From positions 34,579,759 through 34,643,758 of the forward strand of contig NC_068938.1 in assembly GCF_016801865.2 (NCBI RefSeq): a stretch of DNA of 64,000 nt, written 5' to 3'. Source of the stretch: Culex pipiens pallens. Lineage: Eukaryota > Arthropoda > Insecta > Diptera > Culicidae. Positions 43,618 to 53,300 of this stretch are shown here, piece by piece; the first letter of the stretch is position 1, and each line of letters starts with the position of its first letter. The notes under the pieces are model-generated. The model was not told the DNA's origin. It was given only the letters and a program-made list of their open reading frames with translations, and searched no databases. Position numbers and translations under genes: made by a program.

Positions 43618-46261
43618 GTCCCTCAAGCTGCTGAATTGGAACGCTTGCTCCATTAGGAGGAAGAACTTAGAGCTGGTGGATTTTCTTCGCGAGAAGGAGA
43701 TCGACGTAGCTGCCATCACGGAAACTCATCTGAAGCCCGGTGAAAAAGTTTATCTGCAAAACTACAAGATTGCGACGCAGCTCGACAGGACCACGTCTGG
43801 AGGAGGAGGTGTGCTTGTCGCTGTTCATCGTGATCTCAAGCCACGCCGGCTGCCACACTTTAAGCTGGACATCATCGAGGCCGTTGGAGTGGAAATTCCC
43901 ACTTCGGTTGGCCCAGTACTCTTCATTGCTGCATACTGCCCACGTCAGGTGAATGCCAGAGATGGTTCAGCAGCAAAACTGAAGGGCGATATCCAGAAGC
44001 TGACACGGCGGAGCGCAAAGTACATCATCGCTGGTGACCTCAACGCGAAGCATGAAGTTTGGGGCAACAGCAGGAGGAATCGGAACGGAGTGATTCTGCA
44101 CAACGATCTGCAAAACGGATACTACAACGTTGTGAGTCCGGATCGTCCAACGAGGGTGGCTCGGTCTGGGAATCACTCAATTATCGATTTCTTCATTACC
44201 AATATGGCTGAGAACGTGGCTCATCCTGAGGTGTTTGAAGAGTTGAGTTCTGATCACTATCCGGTGGTTGTGGAGGTTGGAGCTTCCGTTACTCCGCAGC
44301 GGCAACCAACCCGGAAAGATTACCACAACGTTGACTGGCAGCAGTTTCAGCAAGTGGTCGACAGCAACATCGACTATGATCAACACCCGGAAACTTCTGC
44401 CGATATTGATCGTTCGCTGGAGGTGATCCAGCAGGCTATCAACCAAGCAGAGGCTGCCAACGTTCGGGAGGTTCCTGTTAATTTTAAGGTAACTGATATT
44501 GACGTAGATACTAAACACTTGATTAGACTTAGGAATGTTTATAGGAGACAATATCAACGGACTGGGGACTATGACAAAAAGATTTCAGTTAACAATTTGA
44601 ACAAAATCATACAAGACCGACTTGACAATATTAGAAATCAAGAATTTTCAAAACATGTAAGCCAGCTTGGAAATTATTCAAAACCATTTTGGAAACTTTC
44701 AAAAGTTCTTAAAAACAAACCAAAGCCTATTCCTCCTCTTATTGTTGAGGATTCTCCTTTGATTACATCCGAGGAAAAGGCAAATGCACTTGGGCTTCAT
44801 TTTGTTAGTTCACATAATCTTGGCGCTTCCATGACCAGCCGTAAAGAAACATCAGTTGCCAATAGTATTTCAACAATCAATGACTCTACCTTTGAATTTC
44901 CTGCAGATTCCCATGTTTCTGGTGAGGAAGTCAAAGTTGTAGTTAAACAAATGAAAAATATGAAAGCTCCTGGCTTTGATAACATTTTTAATCTAGTGTT
45001 GAAAAAACAGAGTGATCAGTTCTTTCAACATCTAGCCAATATTTTCAATAAATGTTTGCAACTTGCTTACTTCCCCACCAATTGGAAGCTGGGCAAAGTC
45101 ATACCAATTTTGAAGCCTCAAAAAGATCCAACATCGCCAACAAGTTATCGTCCCATTAGTCTTTTGAGTAGTCTGTCCAAACTCTTTGAGAAGGTCATCT
45201 ATTCAAGGCTTTTGGATTTTACCAACGATAATAATATAATTTTGAACGAGCAGTTTGGCTTCCGCAAGGGACATAATACTGCTCATCAGCTTACGAGAGT
45301 AACTAAAATCATCAAGCAGAACAAGCTTGAGTCTAAATCAACTGCTATGGCTTTGTTGGATGTTGAGAAGGCTTTTGACAATGTTTGGCATGATGGTTTG
45401 ATACATAAACTATATTTATACGGTTTTCCAATGTATCTTATCAAAATTATCCAGCACTATCTTTCGGAGAGATCGTTCAGGGTTTTTCTGAATGGGATTG
45501 CTTCTGGATTATTCAACATTGATGCTGGGGTTCCCCAAGGAAGTATTCTTGGCCCACTTCTGTACAATATTTTTACATCTGATTTGCCTACTCTTCCTGG
45601 TAATGGTGTGTTGTCACTTTTTGCTGATGACACTGCCGTTATTTATAAGGGTAAAATAACCAGATATTTAGTCGGCCGTCTTCAGAAGGGTCTTGACGTT
45701 CTTTCCGAATACTTTGGCGACTGGAAAATTCGCATAAATGCAGCCAAAACTCAAACCATCATTTTTCCACTTTCCAAATCGGCCCGATTTGTCCCAAAGG
45801 ATGATGTTTTGATTAAAATGAATGATGTTTCAATACCCTGGTCAAAGGAAGTTGTATATTTAGGTCTCATACTTGACTCGAAACTATTGTTTCGACAGCA
45901 TGTAGATAAAATATTGAACAAGTGCAGCATTCTCATCAGGTGTTTGTATCCTTTAATTAACAGAAAATCAAAGCTTTCTTTGAAAAATAAGCTAGCAGTA
46001 TACAAACAAATAATTTACCCCGTTATTGAGTATGCAGTACCTGTTTGGGAGTGTTGCGCTAGAACTCATAAATTGAAGCTCCAGCGTGTCCAAAACAAGG
46101 TACTCAAAATGGTTTTGAATGTTCCTGGCTGGACTAGATCAAGTGAGGTTCATGAATTAGCAGAAGTAAAAATGTTGGATCAGAAGATTCAAGAAAAATG
46201 TTTGAAATTCAGGGAAAAATGTGCTATATCTGAATACCCCTTGATTCAAGGATTGGTTTAG
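43607..46261 (+). CDS. LINE ORF2: endonuclease and reverse transcriptase
   Basis: 884 residues, intact. The ATG overlaps the ORF1 stop by 11 nt in another frame, so translation probably needs reinitiation. Residues 8-230 form an apurinic-type endonuclease: Asn12, Glu39 in ITETHL, GDLNAKHEVWG near 143, and SDHYP near 213. The RT domain follows: SYRPISLLSSLSKLFEKVIY, QFGFRKGHNTAHQL, ALLDVEKAFDNVWHDGL, GVPQGSILGPLLYN and the catalytic FADDTAV with Asp674-Asp675. The C-terminal region has the YLGLILDSKL and VWECC..HKLKLQRVQNK motifs of the Jockey clade. There is no RNase H domain. All catalytic residues I can check are present. Confidence 0.92.
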   Translation: MDRRSLKLLNWNACSIRRKNLELVDFLREKEIDVAAITETHLKPGEKVYLQNYKIATQLDRTTSGGGGVLVAVHRDLKPRRLPHFKLDIIEAVGVEIPTSVGPVLFIAAYCPRQVNARDGSAAKLKGDIQKLTRRSAKYIIAGDLNAKHEVWGNSRRNRNGVILHNDLQNGYYNVVSPDRPTRVARSGNHSIIDFFITNMAENVAHPEVFEELSSDHYPVVVEVGASVTPQRQPTRKDYHNVDWQQFQQVVDSNIDYDQHPETSADIDRSLEVIQQAINQAEAANVREVPVNFKVTDIDVDTKHLIRLRNVYRRQYQRTGDYDKKISVNNLNKIIQDRLDNIRNQEFSKHVSQLGNYSKPFWKLSKVLKNKPKPIPPLIVEDSPLITSEEKANALGLHFVSSHNLGASMTSRKETSVANSISTINDSTFEFPADSHVSGEEVKVVVKQMKNMKAPGFDNIFNLVLKKQSDQFFQHLANIFNKCLQLAYFPTNWKLGKVIPILKPQKDPTSPTSYRPISLLSSLSKLFEKVIYSRLLDFTNDNNIILNEQFGFRKGHNTAHQLTRVTKIIKQNKLESKSTAMALLDVEKAFDNVWHDGLIHKLYLYGFPMYLIKIIQHYLSERSFRVFLNGIASGLFNIDAGVPQGSILGPLLYNIFTSDLPTLPGNGVLSLFADDTAVIYKGKITRYLVGRLQKGLDVLSEYFGDWKIRINAAKTQTIIFPLSKSARFVPKDDVLIKMNDVSIPWSKEVVYLGLILDSKLLFRQHVDKILNKCSILIRCLYPLINRKSKLSLKNKLAVYKQIIYPVIEYAVPVWECCARTHKLKLQRVQNKVLKMVLNVPGWTRSSEVHELAEVKMLDQKIQEKCLKFREKCAISEYPLIQGLV

Positions 46262-46510
46262 TTTATGGTAAGATTAAGTTAGTTTTAGGTTAGGTTATGT
46301 TTTCTTAAATAAATTTTTTTTTCTTCATTGTACCTAGTGTTACAAAAATGATAAATCATATACTTTTAAAGTTATGAACATGAACAGTGTTTAAATCACG
46401 AAAAGCAAACTAAAGCTGAAGAGCCACAGCTGACCACTTATTATGTAAACCAAATGTAATTATTATAAGAAAGATTCAATAAAGTATATTTAATTCAAAA
46501 AAATTCAAAT

Positions 46511-49500
46511 TCCGCACTCTTCCGATCTCCATACTTAGCTAACGGACATTTTCTTTCTTTTCCATTACACCGCAAGCAAAAGAGAGGTTCGAGTTGGTTG
46601 GTTTGATAGCAGTTTTATTTTTTTGTTGTTTTTTTTTTTGCGTTGCTCTAAAATCTTTTCTAAACATATTCCTCACAATAACAAATATCAGGTACGGTAA
46701 TTTCGCGTATTTCTCACATCACTAGTTTTTCTTCCGGTTTTTTCTTCTTCCATGTTAATTTGTTTCCCTTACTTTTCTATTTGAAATTATAGGAAATAGA
46801 TTTAGAACTAGTTTTGTCAAAACGATCTTTTTTTTTGTTGATGTTGTTTTATTTTTTCTCACACAAATCAAAGCCAATCAAAACTGCTATCCCGGGGCAA
46901 AATGACAAGAATGAGGGGGGTATTCGTTTGAAGTGTTGTTGTTGGTTTGGACTGATTGATTCCACTGCATTGTTAACTCTATGGTGTTGGTCACGTGGGA
47001 CCAAACGTTTTTTCTTTAAAGGGGGGAATTTGAAATTCTACTGCTTGAAAACGCGCGGTTGCGCGACGATTTACGTCATTTGGAAGGATTAAACTTGGCT
47101 TTGATTTGTGGCGAATCTCCGCGCGTGGTTGACAGTTTTCAGGGCACGCTTTAAGGTGTTGTGCTACGACCCTTGTTTTTAATAAATTGCCATTTATTAG
47201 TTGGTATTTTCTAACGGCTTGATTTTTTTTTTCGTGTAAATAACAGGTACTCTGAAGTAATTGTTTTCTCTCTCTCTCTCTTCCTCTGTTAGTGTAGTAA
47301 AGTTAAAAAGAATGACTTTCAGAACCAATAAAATGTACGAGACAAATGCTAGCCTGCCGACCTGTGTTGACACTAATGCAATAAAAACTCTGTAACTTTT
47401 TTTGTTTAGTACGAACCGTGTGTGGCAGTCAGTGTCGTGTCTGTCCAAAATACTGAAGATACAAAACTAGAGATTGCACTTATAAGAAAATAAGACGGAA
47501 ACTAACAGAGACTGGAAGGGGTGTGCGCGACTGCGCAACAAAACAAAATCGGAGGAGGAAAGTTTAACAAATCAACTCTCCTCGGCGTTAGTTTATCTTC
47601 TTCTTCTTTTTTGTTTGTTTCAGTTATTGATAGAGATCACAATTCGTTTTTTATGCCTGAATTCACATGTTTGGTTGTTGTTTTGTGTCCAATTTTTTTT
47701 CTTCTTCTGGATGTTGTTTTATTGGACTCGTCTAATGCGCGTCTTAGGGGGAAACCCAACGAGCTGCCGGTTCAAATTTGCGTACCGGAGATTCTGAGGT
47801 TCGCCACATGGCGGGATGTTGCGTGCGTATGTGTGACGAGTTACGCAAATTTGAACCACTTGTTTCCCTGTTGGCAGCGCCGTTTGGAATCCGCCCAAGA
47901 CGCTTAGACCTGCTTCTCTCCTGCTCTGCCTTTCTTGAGGCAAACTAATTTAACTAATCGACAAATCTGCGATTTTTAATCACTTTTCACCCTCGGAAAG
48001 TTTTTTTAGTTACGCTGCAGGAAATCTACCTTTGACCTTCAACCAGAAATTCTGAATCAACTCAAAAGTTGGCATTTCTCAAAAGATCGAAAATGGACTT
48101 CCATTCAAATTAGGGTGACCAGAGTTCAAAATTCGCAGATTTCATCAATGGAATGTCGCCACTGGCGACTAAACGAACTAGTTGATTGCGTTTTGCGTTC
48201 GTTTTGTGTTATTCCAAGAGCGCCCTCTTCTTAAACGAAGAGTCACCGCTCTTCTCTCCCTTCTTCGCGCTACAAATTGTCCCAGAAAAACGCGGTGCTG
48301 CAAAGTTTACCTGTTCCGCGAAAGAAATCGTTTAAATTTCCCAAAACCCCTAATTATAAAAGTAACGCGAACAATTCGATCCCCTTTGCAGCATCGCACT
48401 TTTGCGTAAACAATTATCTTCTTCTTTATTAGGCTAGACGAAATTATGTGTGCTGTTTTGGGCGAAAGATTTGTTCCTATTTCCGGCGCGACACGCGCAT
48501 TTGAAGTGTTAAATGCTTCAGCCAAGCTGAAGTGCGCTTGATTTGCCCGCACGAAACAGGAGCGAATCTTTCGGCCAACACGCTACCATTGAACAAAATT
48601 AACCAAATTAGACTCTGGACTAAAGAAGTGTGTGTGGAATAGATGAAGCTTGCGCCGATCGGTCAAACCGCCCTAAAATTTGACGAATTGTTCAGAATTT
48701 GAGTTCTGACCTCTGCGATTCTGCCCGATCGAGCGCTTAGCTTTCATCTCATCTACTCTGAGTAGAAACAAAACTAAATTTAGTGTTGGCAAACGCTCAA
48801 TGAAAACATTGCTAACAATTTTAGTGAGAACGGAAAACTAACACAATTTGATGGAAAAACAAAGTCTGAAAAACATCTAGTACCGTGAGTTGGACGACGA
48901 TGGCGGGGAACTTCAAGCGAGAGTTGACCCGGGGACATTGCGCGCGCAAGTCTTGCTCTCTTTCGTGTTTTTGTTTGTTCTAAAACATTTCTCCTCCTAG
49001 AGTGTAAACTTTCAAGTTTCCTTTATTTCGTTTGCTGTAAAAAAAACCTCATTCCCACCGTATTGTTGCTGGCGTTGCGCGCTTTCTGGCCGCGTAGAAA
49101 AAATCTATCTCTCTCTCTCTGTTTATATTTGCAGTGTTCCCAGTACTACTACTCGCTCCGAGTTTCCGCGGCGGTGCAGATGAATGCAGAATGTGTGTGT
49201 TTGTGTGTTTTGGTTGTTGTTCCACTAAATAACTAATAAAGTCCTGCAGTTTTTCGCTTCGCGCACGCGCGCCACTTTGGACGAACCTGTTTGCCTTTTC
49301 TTAGTGTTGTTATTATTCTGCAAAGGACCTCTTTGTTTTCACCTCAATTTTTCCCACGAAAAAAGTGTGTGTGTGTCTATTTACAAGAACCGTCTCTTTA
49401 GGGTTCGCCCTTGCCGACGACGCGCGGCTCTCAGCGATCCTACCTTGTTGCTTCTCCTTAATCAGATAAAAAAGTTTACGTGTGTGGATGTTGTGTTATT

Positions 49501-50187
49501 CTAGTCCTTGCTCGCGCACACAACGCGATGATTTCCTCTTTTGTTCTGCTTCCCATCCACGCGATCGACGTTCATTCCTAAATCTCCTCGTGCACTCGAT
49601 CTCCACGCACTGGTTTTCCGCACTCACTCGTCGCGCGCGCACGCGCAGCATGTTCAAGGGTTCTTCCGGTTTGCTCAAATTCATCGATATCTGCCGCTGA
49701 GGCTGCTTCTCTCTTTCTCATAGAACGATCTTTAAAAAGTTGGTTTTTACCCTTGTTTCCTTGAACAAAATTTCTCTGTAATAATTTGAAGACTCCATTT
49801 CTCTCTCTCTCTCTCTCGCTAGTAATTAAATCCTTGTGTAACTGTGTGTGTGTATTACAGCGCGCGCACGGAACCGCCGTGACCCCACGCAGATCTGCCC
49901 CGGTCCGAAAACGACTCTGTGTCTCTCTTGCTGCGTTTGTTCGGCGCGCGCGTCGACGCGCGCTCCTCCTCTGGTCGAGGGTTAAAAAATCTTCGGGGCA
50001 GCCGCGGCTGGACGTTTCTTGTTCGTGTTCCTGTTGTTCTTGATGTTGCTGCTGTTGCGGAGGATCCGTGGGGCGGCACTCTCGTTCTGCGCGCGCACTG
50101 CTGTTTATTCTAGGGATGTGTGTTGTTGTTGCTGTTGTTGTTTATGTAATTGTATGGAGAAGTTCGGGGCGAGGGGAGTTGGTAGAC
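46511..50187. other. Region between the LINE and the last me31B exon
   Basis: Starts with the 3' target duplication (46511-46523). The rest is T-, TG- and CT-rich unique DNA with CpG-rich patches (47710-47930, 48470-48560, 49600-50100). Open frames reach 128 codons (47521-47907, +) but show no domain. The minus strand may be used as extended 3' UTR of me31B, since several AATAAA motifs occur (for example near 47197), but the nearest one at 50109 makes that unnecessary. Confidence 0.4.
50104..50109 (-). terminator. Polyadenylation signal of me31B
   Basis: Minus-strand AATAAA about 80 nt after the TAA at 50190-50188, preceded by a CAACAA-rich stretch. It implies a short 3' UTR; longer isoforms cannot be excluded. 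Confidence 0.55.
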
Positions 50188-50357
50188 TTATTTGCTAATG
50201 TTTTGCTCCTCCTGTGTGCTGTTCGGGTCATCCGGCCGGGGCACGTACAGGGCCGGATCGATCACCTTGGGGATGGGCTTGATCTCGGTGCCGAGCTCCT
50301 TCTCGATGCGGTGAAGATCGAACCGATCTTCGTAGGTGATTAGGTTGATGGCGATAC
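50188..50357 (-). CDS. me31B: me31B last coding exon (C-terminal 56 residues)
   Basis: Acceptor TTCCAG at 50358, then GT completing a Gly codon, followed by IAINLITYEDRFDLHRIEKE and LGTEIKPIPKVIDPALYVPR and an acidic tail ending NISK and TAA. IAINLITY..RF.L..IE..LGTEIKPIP is the end of the second RecA domain of DDX6-type helicases. The upstream exon ends after HRIGRSGRFGHLG with donor GTGAGT at 59051, phase 1, so the two fit exactly although 8,694 nt apart. This exon is too short and too far away to be found by frame length alone. Confidence 0.93.
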
Positions 50358-53300
50358 CTGGAAGGGGGGAAGGAGAGACAAATGTTAGGAAGACTAGTAA
50401 ATAAAATCAGTTTTAAAGCTAAGTATGCAGATCGGAAGGAAAGCGGTCAAGAAATGTTGCGCATTCTTTTCGTGACCCCCCAAGAAAAGTTGACAGTTTG
50501 ATATGAGCGCGTTTGACGGTGTGCGCGCTTGAGGTTTTTTTTTCGGAGATAAAACTAAAGAGATACCTATTCAAAAAAATTAACAGCAATTAAAGGCCGT
50601 TGCAAATATTTTTTGAAGTTTATGTCCGTCGGCTCTGACCAAAGTCGAAAGGGGGGCAAAACAAAATTTAAATTACAAGCCAAGGTATCAACATTTAGAC
50701 GAAAAAAGTGTTTAAAAATGCATTTTACAGGCGCCCGGTTGCTTTCCAATCATTAGTTTTCAAAATATCGAGGTATCAACGGATTTTTTTTCGCGGAAAA
50801 AAAACTTTTCGTCGGACTGTACATTGGTAGGGGAACAGCATATAATTCCAGCGTGCCTCTAATGTTGGCAGGTCAGAACTTCGACATTCAATTAATGCTA
50901 ATTAAAAGCGTTTTCATCTGAAATCGAGTGATAAATAGCTCAATAAGAAGTGAGCAAGCAAGTTTCTATCAAAAGTTTTGCAAAACTAGTTGTTTGAATA
51001 GTGAAAATTAGCAAATTGGATGGAGTTAGGAGCGAGTGCTTAACCTGCCAAACATACGAGAATTTCCCCTATTTCACGAAAAAAAATTCAAAGGTGTTCA
51101 CTGCCGTTCGACGCATAAGTGTCCCATGTTCAAAAAAGTGCAACTGAGAAAAACGCAATTGAAATTTTTCGTCCGTTTTTTGTGTTTCTACGCATAATTG
51201 TCCCGTGAGTCCCCATTCACCCCATAAGTCCCTAATCATCCCAGTTAGCAGTTTATCAATCTTATTTGTAATCCTCTTGCTACACAATAGGTAAACAAGA
51301 CACAAAACGTCGTAAAACTGATAAATTCGTGAAAGAAAATACTTGGTGGGACAATTATGCGTAGAAGTACAACGATGGGACAAACAGACTTGGTGTTGTT
51401 TTCAATGAGTTTCCGAACAAAGTAGGGTAGGGTAGTCATCAATAAGACACTTTTGGTTTTCAACTTTCAACGATTTTTCTATTTTTTTCATTAGCATGTT
51501 TTAATGAGCTTTTAGTTGCATTATCTTTCTTTTAATGTGTTCTAACATTGACCAAAATATGAGATCGATCCGACATCTACAGCCAGAGTTATTCAACTGT
51601 CTCATTGTAGACGCACTTGGCAGGAACAATGAGACAGTTGGGGAACAATGAGACACTCAACGAAAATCAATACTTTTCTAGTAAAACATCATGTTTTTGT
51701 ATTGTTCCATTGCAGGTGACTTGCCTTGAACATTTTAGAGCAATTTTGCTAACATGAAACTTTTAATAACAAAAGTTACACCAAAAAGTATTGAAATTTG
51801 GTGAAATGAAGTTTAAACTCTATAAATATGCCAATAATCACTTTTAATTCATGTTTTGAAAGATTTCCATCGATTTTGAAAAGTTTATTGAAAAAAAATC
51901 AAAGTGTCTCATTGTTACCCATGGGCTGAAATGAATGGGGAACAATGGGACAGCCCTGGATTCTGGGTATATTCTAAATTTTGGCCAAATCTAATGAAAG
52001 GACATTGTAGCCCAACTTAATCCCTATGGAACGTCGAAAGAAATTTGAAGAAATATTAGTTTTAGTGTAAATGGCAGCCTACGAGCGAAAAAGTATTTTT
52101 TGTCCATAATTTACTTTTACACCCCAGAATCAAACATTTATGAATAACTTTGTAAGGGAGCGTCCATAACCAAAGCCACTATTATGGCAGACGTGTATCC
52201 AGTAGACACACCTTTCCCCCAAATATGAGCCTGATTGGTTGAAACTACGACTTGTGAGAGCCATTTTATCATTGTTCCCCGTGTCTCATTGATGACTTCT
52301 CTACCCTAATAGATTTTATTTGTTTTTCGGAAAATAAACGTCAAACTTAACAAAAAATTTACAAAAAGTCAGAATCGACCAAAAATTACATGGGACAATT
52401 ATGCGTAGAAAGGCAGTTCAAACATGATAAAAATGATAATAAAGGCATGAAAATGCATTTTAACTTGTTTTCAGTTAATTAAACTTAAATTTTCATTAAA
52501 ATTTGGAAGTATTTCGAAAACATATTTTTTTGCCCCTTGATTATTCAGGCCGACAGGCCGGGAAGGAGGACATAAACCTTGAAAAATATTTGCAACTGCC
52601 TTTTTATATACGAAATAACTCCATCCAATTTGCTGTTTCTCACTATTTAAACAACAAATTTTGCCCAACTATTGATAGAAAGTTGCTTGCTCACTTCTTA
52701 TTGAGCTATTTACAACTCAAATCCCCTACAAATATTTTTAAATGTTTTTCTTAAATTTTTAAATTCAAACACTCAAAACCTCTAAAATTTTAAAATCTTC
52801 AGTTCTTAAATTAATTCCTAAATTCTTAATTTATGATTCTAGTTTTTTTTTTATTTTTCAAAAAGGCCGTTGCAAATATTTTTCAAAGTCTATGTCGCTC
52901 CTCCCCCTTGAAAATTGGTCTGAAAAATCAAGGGAGCAAAAATTTTTTTCCAAAAAACTTCAAACTGTCCATGAAAATAGAAGTCTAATCAACGGAAAAC
53001 AATCTAAAATGCATTTTCTGCATTGATAATCATATTAAGCATGTTTGGGCTTGTTTAAAAATGTTTTGAATACAGCACCGCAACGCAAAAATATTTGCAA
53101 CGGCCTAAATGGAATTTTTGAATGTAAGAATTACGGGTTTTTCGTAAATTTGTATTTTAGGATTTCTAAAATTCAGATTTTTAAAACTTTTGGAATTTTA
53201 ACCAGAAATTTCTGAAATTTTCATGTTTCGAATTTTTATTTTTTTGAGCTTTGAATTTATAAATACTTTAATAATAAAATTATTATTAAATTTTACATAT

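Larger units (their letters stand above)
42195..46510 (+). mobile_element. Full-length Jockey-clade non-LTR retrotransposon (Juan-like)
   Basis: 4,316 bp bounded by a perfect 13-bp target duplication. It has a 46-nt 5' leader starting CACATTGTTATCC, two overlapping intact ORFs, and a roughly 250-nt 3' UTR with AATAAA near 46479 ending in an A-rich ATTCAAAAAAATTCAAAT tail. The organisation and RT text fit the Jockey clade; the Juan family of culicine mosquitoes is the nearest group I know, and that assignment needs alignment. Nothing visible prevents activity. It lies between the TCAIM-like gene and the 3' end of me31B, on the strand opposite to both. Confidence 0.88.
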
